Below, one piece after another: positions 53,587 to 61,647 of a DNA stretch of 64,000 bases. Location of the stretch: positions 144,322-208,321 of the forward strand of contig CAWJGF010000015.1 in assembly GCA_963842335.1 (NCBI GenBank). Direction: 5' to 3'. The notes under the pieces are model-generated. The model saw nothing but the letters and a program-made list of their open reading frames with translations. It was not told the DNA's origin and did no database searches. Position numbers and translations under genes: made by a program. The stretch is from PALSA-600 sp963842335 (GTDB lineage Bacteria; Actinomycetota; Thermoleophilia; Gaiellales; Gaiellaceae). The stretch's first letter is position 1, and every line of letters begins with the position of its first letter.

Positions 53587-53632
53587 TGTCCCGTCGGGAC
53601 ATGTCTTGGGGACAGTCCCCGGGACATGTCCC
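53587..53632. repeat. Cluster of three palindromes between divergent genes
   Basis: TGTCCCG-T-CGGGACA, GGGGAC-A-GTCCCC and GGGACATGTCCC are packed in 46 bp, sharing the half-site GGGACA. They lie between the lldD-like and SulP promoters, so they could be operators or a second family of REP elements. Confidence 0.75.
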
Positions 53633-53700
53633 GATTGGCCATGTCGCGGTGGTCGCTGCTGCGCTGCCGGAGCCGATGCGGAGCGTCATAGACTCGGCCG

Positions 53701-55803
53701 GTGTCGTTCGTGACTGCGTCGCTGCGCCGGTTCCGGCCCCGGGAGTTCTTTGCACCGGCGCTTGCGGAGGCGAAGGCGTACCGACGGGGCTGGCTCCTCC
53801 GGGACGCGATCACCGCGATGACGGTGCTCGCGGTGATCGTGCCTCAGGGTCTCGCGTACGGGGAGCTCGCCGGCCTGGCGCCCGTCGTGGGGCTGTATGC
53901 AGCGTTGTTGCCACTCTTGCTCTATCCGCTGTTTGCGAGCTCGCGGCGGCTGATGGTCGGCCCGGAGTCGGGCCTCGCGATCCTGACCGCCTCCGCGCTC
54001 GCACCACTCGCGGCTGGGCGGACCTCGAAGTACGCGGCGCTTGCAGCCATGCTCGCCCTGCTGATGGGGGCGATGATGATTCTCGGAGGCGTGCTGCGGC
54101 TTGGCATGCTGGCCGACTTCCTCTCCCGGCCGGTGCTGGTCGGATTCATGAACGGCGTCGCCGTGATCCTGATCGCGAGCCAGATCCCGCGCCTGTTCGG
54201 CATCTCCGTCAGCGAGGAGAGCACGGCCGGGAAGCTCTGGGGGGTGATCTCGAAGCTTGGGGAGACGAGCTGGCGCACACTCGTCCTCGGGTTGGCCCTG
54301 ATGGGCGTGCTCGCACTGACCGCCCGGCTCGGCCCCAAGGTGCCCGGCGCGCTGATCGTGCTCGGCGTGGCCGGCGTGGCGGTCGTCCTGCTCGACCTCG
54401 ACCAGAAGGGCGTGTCGACGATCGGCTCGGTGCCAAAGGGGCTGCCGAGCCTGGACTATCCGCACGTCGGGTTCGCCAATTTCGGGGACCTGGTGCCGCT
54501 CGCGGCCGGGCTCGCGCTCGTCGGGTTCTCCGAGGCGATTCTCACTGCCCGCGCCTTCGGCGAGGGGCACGGCGAGACGGTCGACGCGAATCGCGAGCTG
54601 ATCGCGCTGGGAGTCGGCAACGTCGCGGTCGGCTTCACTCAGGGCTTCCCGACCTCGGCGAGCCAGTCGCGAACCGCCGTCGCCGACACCTCGGGCATGA
54701 GGACCCAGCTGGCTCAGATGCTCGCGGGCGTTGCCGTCGGGGTCTTCCTGCTCTTCTTCACCGGGATCCTCAAGAACGTGCCGCAGGTCGCTCTGGCGGC
54801 GATCGTGATCTTCGCCGCGCTCGGCCTGTTCCAGCAACGGCAGCTGCGTGAGCTCTATGCCGCCGACCGAGTTGAGTTCGGGCTCGCGATCGCCACCTTC
54901 ATCGGTGTCGTGGCATTCGGGATGCTGACCGGCATCCTGGTGGCGGTCGGCCTCTCGCTCGCGGTGTTTCTCGGCGGCGTCGTACGTCCCCACGACGCCG
55001 TGCTCGGCTCGGTGGACGGCGTCGATGGCTTTCACAGCGTGGACGAGGAACATGACCTGGAGGCGGCGCCAGGCGTGATCGTGTACCGCTTCGACGGCCC
55101 CCTGTTCTTCGCGAATGCCGACTACTTCCTCACCCGCGCGTTGTCGTTGCTCGACGGCCGGCAGCTGAAGTGCTTCGTACTCGATCTCGAGGCTGTGACC
55201 TCGATCGACGTGACCGCGGGACGTACGATCGAGAAGCTGCGCCAGACGGTCGTCGCCGGTGGGGCGTCCTTCCACGTCGCCCGCGCGACGGCCCCGACCC
55301 AGCGGCACCTCCGAGCACTCGGGCTCGCCGAATCGATCGGCGAGGCGAACTTCCATCCGTCGGTTCGCACCGCGGTCGAAACGTGCCGGAGAATACGGTC
55401 AGCGTCGGCGGCGGGAGGACCGGCTCCGCTCAGCTCCTCGAGCGGGCGCGTTGGGTCGGCGTCACATCCGAGCGAAGAACTCGAGCGCCCGCGTGCCTGC
55501 TCCGCGGCAGCTTGGACCGACGAGAGCGGCGTAGTCTCCGCCAACTCTTCATGGAAGTACGGATCCTGGCGACCCGCGCGGAGGGACAAGCGACGCACGC
55601 TCAGCCGGTCCGCCGCCTCTGCCGGCGTCGAGCGCGCGGAGCGCGACGGCGACCGCGTAGCGCGCGATCTCGATGGCGTACTCATCGGATTGATCCTCTT
55701 CCCGGACCGCGAGGGCGCGCTCGAACACCGTGAGCGCCTCGTCGGGCGCGCCCGCTCGTGGAGCATCCAGCCAAGGTTGTTCAGGAGCGGCCCGCACCAG
55801 TAG
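53701..55803 (+). CDS. SulP-family anion transporter with STAS domain
   Basis: Sulfate/bicarbonate-type permease. The hydrophobic core spans residues about 30-440, including AVIVPQGLAYGELAGL and QGFPTSASQSRTAVAD. The C-terminal STAS domain (IVYRFDGPLFFANADYFL, LDLEAVTSIDVTAG) ends about residue 565 (near 55,400). The open frame continues to 55803, but that last part is antisense to a TPR-like gene and lacks protein character, so the true end is probably near 55,400 and its stop may have been lost by an indel. The GTG start is 6 nt after TAGACT. Confidence 0.85.
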   Translation: MSFVTASLRRFRPREFFAPALAEAKAYRRGWLLRDAITAMTVLAVIVPQGLAYGELAGLAPVVGLYAALLPLLLYPLFASSRRLMVGPESGLAILTASALAPLAAGRTSKYAALAAMLALLMGAMMILGGVLRLGMLADFLSRPVLVGFMNGVAVILIASQIPRLFGISVSEESTAGKLWGVISKLGETSWRTLVLGLALMGVLALTARLGPKVPGALIVLGVAGVAVVLLDLDQKGVSTIGSVPKGLPSLDYPHVGFANFGDLVPLAAGLALVGFSEAILTARAFGEGHGETVDANRELIALGVGNVAVGFTQGFPTSASQSRTAVADTSGMRTQLAQMLAGVAVGVFLLFFTGILKNVPQVALAAIVIFAALGLFQQRQLRELYAADRVEFGLAIATFIGVVAFGMLTGILVAVGLSLAVFLGGVVRPHDAVLGSVDGVDGFHSVDEEHDLEAAPGVIVYRFDGPLFFANADYFLTRALSLLDGRQLKCFVLDLEAVTSIDVTAGRTIEKLRQTVVAGGASFHVARATAPTQRHLRALGLAESIGEANFHPSVRTAVETCRRIRSASAAGGPAPLSSSSGRVGSASHPSEELERPRACSAAAWTDESGVVSANSSWKYGSWRPARRDKRRTLSRSAASAGVERAERDGDRVARDLDGVLIGLILFPDREGALEHRERLVGRARSWSIQPRLFRSGPHQ

Positions 55804-56240
55804 GCCGCCGCAGGCTCGCGCTCGCCGAGCTCGATGCCGCGCGTCGTCCACGAGCGAAACCCCTCGTCGTCCGGCGCAGCGAGCGCCGCCATGTGCGCCG
55901 CGTCGCCCGCGGCGTAGTATTCGCCGGCAGCGGCAGCCAGCTCGAACGCGGTCACAAAGAGCGGGTACGCGGCGGTCGGGTCGCCGCTCGACCGCAGCAT
56001 CCGGCCGCGCTCGAGCGCGACGCGTACGTCGACGATTGCGCGCCCGGCGCCGACCCGTGCCGCCTCATCGAGCAGGTCGCCGCATCGGTCGAACGCGCCG
56101 CGCAGCCCCTCGACCCGCGCCAGCTGCGTCAGCACCTCCGCCCGACCTTCGTCGTCGACCTCACGATTGAGCTGCTCAGTGAACCGGCGCTCGCTGAGGT
56201 CGAGATCACCGAAGTCCCACAGAGGCCGCAGCCGATCCAC
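55462..56240 (-). pseudogene. TPR-like helical repeat protein (three frameshifts)
   Basis: About 258 aa. The N-terminal frame (DRLRPLWDFGDLDLSERRFTEQL to LLNNLGWMLHERA) has alternating helices with TPR-like spacing. The continuation GAPDEALTVFERALAVREED to VAVALRAL lies in a second frame, DRLSVRRLSLRAGRQDPYFHEELAE is back in the first, and ALEFFARM ends in a third at 55462. Single-base shifts near 55,755, 55,630 and 55,540 join them. TAGGAT lies 7 nt before the GTG. The role is unknown. Confidence 0.65.
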
Positions 56241-56305
56241 GAGCTCGATCCTAGGGAATCGAGTGGCAGCCGGACCCGTAGCCGGGGGCGATGAAAAGCT
56301 GAAGA

Positions 56306-56376
56306 AGGCGCCTAGCAGATTCGAACTGCTGTAAACGGCTTTGCAGGCCGCTGCCTAACCACTCGGCCAAGGCGCC
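56306..56376 (-). tRNA. tRNA-Cys (GCA anticodon)
   Basis: Folds as a complete 71-nt cloverleaf on the minus strand: acceptor GGCGCCT/AGGCGCC with discriminator U, D-arm, anticodon stem GCGGC/GCCGT with loop CUGCAAA (anticodon GCA), and T-arm AGCAG-UUCGAAU-CUGCU. The CCA is not encoded. The U73 discriminator fits cysteine identity. Confidence 0.95.
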
Positions 56377-56434
56377 GTGCGGCGGCATCGTATCGGGCGT
56401 TCCGGCAATTCACGACCGGCGAGATGAACCCGCT

Positions 56435-56494
56435 AGATTCGAACTGCTGTAAACGGCTTTGCAGGCCGCTGCCTAACCACTCGGCCAAGGCGCC
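56435..56494 (-). pseudogene. Truncated tRNA-Cys copy
   Basis: Second copy of the tRNA upstream of the intact one, identical through the acceptor 5' strand, D-arm, anticodon arm and first half of the T-arm, then diverging (CTAGCGGG instead of CTGCTAGGCGCC). T-stem and acceptor cannot pair, so it should not be functional. Together with upstream flank it forms a 98-bp direct repeat with 118-bp period. Confidence 0.85.
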
Positions 56495-56602
56495 GTGCGG
56501 CGGCATCGTATCGGGCGCTCCGGCAATCCACGGCCTGCCGACCGGACGAACCCGCCCGCGAGCTTTCGCCGGCTGAATACGCCATATACAGTCACGCAGG
56601 TC

Positions 56603-57856
56603 GTGTCTCTCCAGGAACGCAGCGCCACGGAGCGCGTCCAGGAGGCCCGCGAGCGATACGTCGCGCGCGGAGTCTCCACACCGCCGCTCGTCGTCGAGCG
56701 CGCTGAAGGCGCGCGGATCTGGGACGTCGAGGGCCGGGAGTACATCGACTTCGCCGGCGGTCTCGGCTGCGCGAATCTCGGCCACAATCTGCCCGCCGTC
56801 GTCGCTGCGCTGCACACCCAGGTCGACCGCTACCTGCACCAGTGCTTCATGGTCGGCATGTACGAGCCGTACGTCGACGTCTGCCGCCGGCTCGCCGAGC
56901 TTTCGCCGTGCCGGGGTGAGGATCAGAAGTCACTGCTCCTCAGCAGCGGCGCGGAGGCGATCGAGAACGCCGTCAAGATCGCGCGCGTCGCCACGGGCCG
57001 CCCGGCGGTGATCGTCTTCGACAACGCCTTCCACGGCCGCACGCTGCTGTCGATGACGATGACCTCGAAGGTCGTCCCGTACAAGAAGGGATTCGGGCCG
57101 TTCGCGCCCGAGGTGTACCGGACACCCGCGCCGTACATATTCCGCGGAGTCAGCGAAGCCGATGCGATCGCGGCGCTGAAGCATCTCTTCAAGGGCGATG
57201 TCGATCCGCAATCGGTTGCCTGCGCCGTGCTGGAGCCTGTGCAGGGCGAGGGCGGGTTCATCCCGATGACGCCGGAGTTCCCGAAGCGCCTGCAGGAGAT
57301 CCTCGACGGCTACGGGATCCTCTACGTGAACGATGAGGTGCAGAGCGGTTGCGGCCGCACCGGACCGGTCTGGGCAATCGAGCACTATGGCATCGAGCCC
57401 GACCTGACCGTCAGCGGCAAGACGTTGGGCGGCGGGCTGCCGCTCGCGGCCGTCACGGGGCGCGCCGAGATCGTCGACGCTGTTCCGCCGGGAGGGCTCG
57501 GGGGCACGTTCGGAGGCAATCCGCTCTCGTGCGCGGCGGCGCTCGCGATCCTCGACGCGCTCGCGGAGAACCGGCCGCGAGCCGAGCAGATCGGCGACCG
57601 CCTTCGCGAGCGGCTGACCGCGATGGCCCCGGCCGGCTCCGACGTGCGCGGGATCGGCCCGATGCTTGCGATCGAGCTTCCCGAACAGACGGGTGACGAG
57701 ACGACGCGCATCACCGCTGCCGCGCGCGACGAGGGATTGCTGCTCCTCTCCTGCGGCATCTACGGCAACGTGATCCGAATCCTCGTCCCGTTCTCGGTCG
57801 GCGACCACGAGCTCGAGCAAGGGCTCGACATCCTGGAGCGCTGCCTTGTCGGCTGA
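56603..57856 (+). CDS. gabT: Class III aminotransferase (putrescine/4-aminobutyrate type)
   Basis: A 417-aa PLP enzyme. YIDFAGGLGCANLGHNLPAV, SSGAEAIENAVKIARVATG, the Asp motif VNDEVQSGCGRTG and the Schiff-base Lys in TVSGKTLGGGLPLAA are typical of GABA/putrescine aminotransferases. The GTG start lies ten bases after TACAGT. Its 3' end overlaps potA, placing it first in a polyamine operon. Either putrescine or 4-aminobutyrate would suit as amino donor. Confidence 0.92.
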   Translation: MSLQERSATERVQEARERYVARGVSTPPLVVERAEGARIWDVEGREYIDFAGGLGCANLGHNLPAVVAALHTQVDRYLHQCFMVGMYEPYVDVCRRLAELSPCRGEDQKSLLLSSGAEAIENAVKIARVATGRPAVIVFDNAFHGRTLLSMTMTSKVVPYKKGFGPFAPEVYRTPAPYIFRGVSEADAIAALKHLFKGDVDPQSVACAVLEPVQGEGGFIPMTPEFPKRLQEILDGYGILYVNDEVQSGCGRTGPVWAIEHYGIEPDLTVSGKTLGGGLPLAAVTGRAEIVDAVPPGGLGGTFGGNPLSCAAALAILDALAENRPRAEQIGDRLRERLTAMAPAGSDVRGIGPMLAIELPEQTGDETTRITAAARDEGLLLLSCGIYGNVIRILVPFSVGDHELEQGLDILERCLVG

Positions 57857-58835
57857 CGTCGGCGTCGAGGGAGCGCGCAAGACGTACGGTGAGGTCGTTG
57901 CGGTCGACGACGTCGACCTTCGTGTTGCCGACGGTGAGTTCTTCACGCTCCTCGGCCCGTCTGGCTCGGGGAAGACGACGACGCTGCGCATGATCGCCGG
58001 CTTCGAACAACCCGACGCCGGCCGGATAACTCTTGGCGGCGAGGACATCACCAACAAGCCGCCGTACAGCCGTGACGTCAACACCGTCTTCCAGGACTAC
58101 GCCCTCTTCCCGCACATGACAGTCAGCGACAACGTGGGTTACGGCCTGAAGGTAAAAGGCACTGCACGCAAGGAACGTAGGTCGCAAGTGGCGGAGGTGC
58201 TGCGGATGGTGCGCCTCGAGGACTATGGCGACCGCAAGCCCGTGCAACTTTCCGGCGGCCAGCGACAGCGAGTTGCGCTCGCGCGCTCGATCGTCAACCG
58301 ACCGAAAGTGCTGCTGCTCGACGAGCCGCTGGGAGCGCTCGACCTGAAGCTGCGCCAGGAGATGCAGGTGTTCCTGAAAGCGCTGCAGCAAGACCTCGGC
58401 ATGACGTTCCTGTACGTCACGCACGATCAGGAAGAGGCGTTGACGATGAGCGACCACGTCGCCGTCTTCAATCAGGGCCGAATCGAACAGGTCGGCACGC
58501 CGACCGAGATCTACGAGCGGCCGGCGACCGAGTTCGTCGCCGGATTCGTCGGGACGTCGAACATCATCGAGCGCGGCGGACGTCGCATCAGCGTGCGGCC
58601 CGAACGGATCACGCTGAACGGTCACGGCGAGCCGGCGACGATCAAAGACGTCGTGTTCGTCGGCGCGTTCACACGCTACCTCGTCGATACAGCGGCAGGG
58701 GAGCGCTTGACGGTCATCCGTCAGAACGACGGCTCGTCCCTCGCGCCCGGAGCGCACGTCCTCGTCGGCTGGCGCGACGAGGACGCATACGAGATCACCC
58801 CCCAAAATCAGCAATCCCTTCAGGAGGTCAAATGA
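57846..58835 (+). CDS. potA: Spermidine/putrescine ABC transporter ATPase PotA
   Basis: A 329-aa ATPase with Walker A GPSGSGKTTTLRMIAGF, the Q-loop FQDYALFPHMTV, signature LSGGQRQRVALARS and Walker B VLLLDEPLGALDLKLR, then a C-terminal TOBE domain. It starts at a TTG inside the aminotransferase end and overlaps potD by ATGA. Confidence 0.95.
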   Translation: MSADVGVEGARKTYGEVVAVDDVDLRVADGEFFTLLGPSGSGKTTTLRMIAGFEQPDAGRITLGGEDITNKPPYSRDVNTVFQDYALFPHMTVSDNVGYGLKVKGTARKERRSQVAEVLRMVRLEDYGDRKPVQLSGGQRQRVALARSIVNRPKVLLLDEPLGALDLKLRQEMQVFLKALQQDLGMTFLYVTHDQEEALTMSDHVAVFNQGRIEQVGTPTEIYERPATEFVAGFVGTSNIIERGGRRISVRPERITLNGHGEPATIKDVVFVGAFTRYLVDTAAGERLTVIRQNDGSSLAPGAHVLVGWRDEDAYEITPQNQQSLQEVK

Positions 58836-59947
58836 CAAAGCGCATGTGGGCGCTGGCTGCGGTGCTCGCGGTGGGACTCATGTTCCCCGCGGCAGGCGTC
58901 ACCAAGCAGCACGGCGGCACGCTGAACATGATCGCGTGGGAGGGCTACACCCAGCCTCAGTGGGTCAAGCCGTTCACCGCCAAGACCGGATGCACGGTGC
59001 ACGCCAAGTACGCCGGCTCGTCGGATGAGATGGTCACGCTCATGCGCTCCGGCGGCGGCGGCCAGTACGACATGGTCTCGGCCTCCGGCGATGCGAGCCT
59101 GCGCCTGATCTACGGCAAGGACGTCCAGGCGGTCGATCCGTCGAAGATCCCCGACTTCAAGAACTTCGGGAAGGCGTTTCAGTCGCCGCCGAACAACACG
59201 ATCGACGGCAAGCACTACGGCATCTCGTTGCAGTGGGGGCCGAACACGCTCCTCTACAACACGAAGAAGGTGAAGCCGGCCCCGACGTCATGGAGCTCCA
59301 TCTACTCCCCGAAGTACAAGGGCAAGGTCACGGTGCCGGACAACCCCATCCAGATCGCGGACGCGGCGCTCTACCTGATGAAGCACCAGCCGTCGCTCGG
59401 GATCAAGGATCCGTACGAGCTGAACAAGGCCCAGTTCACGGCGGCGATCAACCTACTGAAGCAGCAGAAGCCGCTGATCAAGAAGTACTGGGCGCTCGCC
59501 TCGGACGAGATCGACCTGTTCAAGAACGGTGACGCGGTGATCGGCGCCTCGTGGCCGTACCAGACGAACACCCTGATCGCCGCGAAGGCGCCGGTCAAGG
59601 ACCTGATCCCGAGCGAGGGTGCAACGGGGTGGCTCGACACGTGGATGGTGTCGTCACACACGAAGAACCTCGACTGCGCGATGAAGTGGCTGTCGTGGAT
59701 CTCGACGCCGAAGGTGCAGGCCGAACAGGCCATCTACTTCGGTGAGACGCCCGTCAACTCGAAGGCGTGCGCGATCATGGACAAGCTGTCCAAGGGCTCG
59801 TGCGCGCAGTACCACGCGAACGCGCCGCTCAAGTACTTCAAGCAGATCCACTTCTGGAAGACACCGATCGCCGACTGCGGCAACGGCCAGAAGGACTGCA
59901 TGGACTACACGGCGTGGCAGAGGGCCTGGACTCAGCTGAAGGGGTAG
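58832..59947 (+). CDS. potD: Spermidine/putrescine-binding protein PotD
   Basis: A 371-aa periplasmic-type binding protein. Signal segment at residues 1-23, then GGTLNMIAWEGYTQPQWV, VSASGDASLRLIYG and WGPNTLLYNTKKVKPAPTSW, which match the PotD/PotF fold. There is no lipobox. Seven cysteines in the mature protein, five in the last 80 residues, could form disulfides, unusual for this family. It has an AGGAGG ribosome-binding site inside the potA end. Confidence 0.93.
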   Translation: MTKRMWALAAVLAVGLMFPAAGVTKQHGGTLNMIAWEGYTQPQWVKPFTAKTGCTVHAKYAGSSDEMVTLMRSGGGGQYDMVSASGDASLRLIYGKDVQAVDPSKIPDFKNFGKAFQSPPNNTIDGKHYGISLQWGPNTLLYNTKKVKPAPTSWSSIYSPKYKGKVTVPDNPIQIADAALYLMKHQPSLGIKDPYELNKAQFTAAINLLKQQKPLIKKYWALASDEIDLFKNGDAVIGASWPYQTNTLIAAKAPVKDLIPSEGATGWLDTWMVSSHTKNLDCAMKWLSWISTPKVQAEQAIYFGETPVNSKACAIMDKLSKGSCAQYHANAPLKYFKQIHFWKTPIADCGNGQKDCMDYTAWQRAWTQLKG

Positions 59948-60837
59948 CGCAGGTCAGGACCGGAGCGCGCCGCCGATTCGGCGGCGCGCTCTGGCGCCGT
60001 CCCTGGCTGAAGGGGCTGTCGCTCCTCGCCCTGCCTGTCCTCGCGTTTCTCATCGTCTACATCGCGGCGCTGGTCGCGCTCTTCGTCTCGTCGCTGTGGA
60101 CGGTCGACCCGTTCACGTCCGAGCTCATCCACCACTGGACGCTCGACAACTTCCGAACCCTCGTGGACGACCCGACCTATCGGACGGTCGCACTGCGCAC
60201 GATCAAGATCGCCGCCGCAGTGACGGTGACCGACGCGCTGATCGCGTTCCCATTCGCATATTTCATGGCGCGGGTTGCCTCAAGGCGTACGCGTGCATTC
60301 CTCTTCGTGCTCGTGCTCCTCCCGCTCTGGGCGTCGTACCTCGCACGTGTCTACGCGTGGCGCTTGATCTTGAACAACGACGGCTTGCTGAACTGGTCGT
60401 TGCACAAGCTCGGCCTGCCGTCCGCCAACATCGCGTACTCGAACACCGCGGTCTGGCTCGTGTTCTCCTACATCTGGCTGCCGTTCATGATCCTGCCGGT
60501 CTACGCGGCGCTCGAGCGCATCCCCCACTCCTACATCGAGGCCTCGCGCGACCTCGGCGCCAAGGGCAGCCGCACGCTGCGCTCGGTGATCCTGCCGCTG
60601 GCGCTCCCGGGCATCATCGCCGGCTCGATCTTCACGTTCGCGCTGACACTCGGCGACTACATCACGCCGATCCTGGTCGGCGGCGCCTCGAGCCAGTTCA
60701 TCGGCAACGTCGTGTACGACTCGGCGATCGGATCATCAGACCTGCCGTTCGCGGCCGCGTTCGCCGTCGTGCCCCTCGTCGTGATGGGCGTCTACCTGGT
60801 ACTGGCGCGCCGGCTCGGTGCCTTCGAGGCGTTGTAG
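59914..60837 (+). CDS. potB: Spermidine/putrescine ABC permease PotB
   Basis: A 307-aa permease with six membrane helices and the EAA loop YIEASRDLGAKGSRTLRSV. LPLWASYLARVYAWRLIL and GDYITPILVGG are typical of PotB/PotH. No ATG lies near the first helix; the GTG at 59914 inside the potD end is the best start (34-bp overlap). Confidence 0.92.
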   Translation: MAEGLDSAEGVAQVRTGARRRFGGALWRRPWLKGLSLLALPVLAFLIVYIAALVALFVSSLWTVDPFTSELIHHWTLDNFRTLVDDPTYRTVALRTIKIAAAVTVTDALIAFPFAYFMARVASRRTRAFLFVLVLLPLWASYLARVYAWRLILNNDGLLNWSLHKLGLPSANIAYSNTAVWLVFSYIWLPFMILPVYAALERIPHSYIEASRDLGAKGSRTLRSVILPLALPGIIAGSIFTFALTLGDYITPILVGGASSQFIGNVVYDSAIGSSDLPFAAAFAVVPLVVMGVYLVLARRLGAFEAL

Positions 60838-60839
60838 GG

Positions 60840-61637
60840 GTGGAAAGCCGCGCGACACGGATCGGGCTCCGCGTCTGGGTGGCGTTGGTCCTCCTCTTCC
60901 TCTACGTCCCGATCGGGGTCATCTGTCTCTATGCGTTCAACCCATCGAACGTCCAGAGCTGGCCGATCACCGGGTTGACGACGAAGTGGTTCTCGCCGGC
61001 GATCCACAACGGCGACATGCAGCAAGCGCTGTGGCTGTCGCTGAAGGCGGCTGCGCTCGCGACGACGATCGCGCTCGTGCTCGGCTCGGCGGCGTCGTTC
61101 GGCGTGCACCGGTTCCGCTTCTTCGGCCGCGAGTCGATCTCGTTCCTGCTCGTCCTGCCGATCGCGTTGCCCGGGATCATCACCGGCATGGCCCTCAATT
61201 CGTACTTCACGTTCTGGAAGTTCAACTTCGGGCTCTGGACGATCGTCATCGGCCACGCCACTTTCTGTGTCGTCGTCGTCTACAACAACGTGATCGCGCG
61301 CCTGCGCCGTGTTCCAGGCTCGCTCACCGAAGCCTCGATGGACCTCGGCGCCGACGGCATCCAGACATTTCGCTACGTCACGTTCCCGACGATCTCGACC
61401 GCGCTGATCTCCGGCGGGTTGCTTGCGTTCGCGCTCTCCTTCGACGAGGTGATCGTCACCACGTTCACCGCAGGTGCCCAGAACACACTGCCGATCTGGA
61501 TCTTCGGCCAGATCCGCCTCGGGCAGCAACTGCCTCAGGTGAACGTGGTTGTCTTCATCATCCTTGCCGTCACCATCATCCCCGTCGCGCTCGCACAGCG
61601 GCTCACCCGCGAGAGCGGGATCCTGCGCACCGAATAA
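60840..61637 (+). CDS. potC: Spermidine/putrescine ABC permease PotC
   Basis: A 265-aa permease. LYVPIGVICLYAFNPSNV near the N-terminus, SLKAAALATTIALVLGSAAS, the EAA loop LTEASMDLGADGIQTFRYV and LSFDEVIVTTFTAG are PotC/PotI hallmarks. The GTG begins 2 bp after the potB stop. Confidence 0.94.
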   Translation: MESRATRIGLRVWVALVLLFLYVPIGVICLYAFNPSNVQSWPITGLTTKWFSPAIHNGDMQQALWLSLKAAALATTIALVLGSAASFGVHRFRFFGRESISFLLVLPIALPGIITGMALNSYFTFWKFNFGLWTIVIGHATFCVVVVYNNVIARLRRVPGSLTEASMDLGADGIQTFRYVTFPTISTALISGGLLAFALSFDEVIVTTFTAGAQNTLPIWIFGQIRLGQQLPQVNVVVFIILAVTIIPVALAQRLTRESGILRTE

Positions 61638-61647
61638 GGAGGCTCAC

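Noticed and set aside
55404..55803. C-terminal extension of the SulP ORF as a real domain
   Set aside because: Lies opposite TPR-like coding sequence, is low in structure and exceeds family length; more likely a lost stop or frameshift.
56306..56534. tRNA-Cys duplication as attL/attR of an integrated element
   Set aside because: Only 118 bp between copies, no integrase, and the duplicated part is the 5' side of the tRNA, not the 3' end normally used as att.
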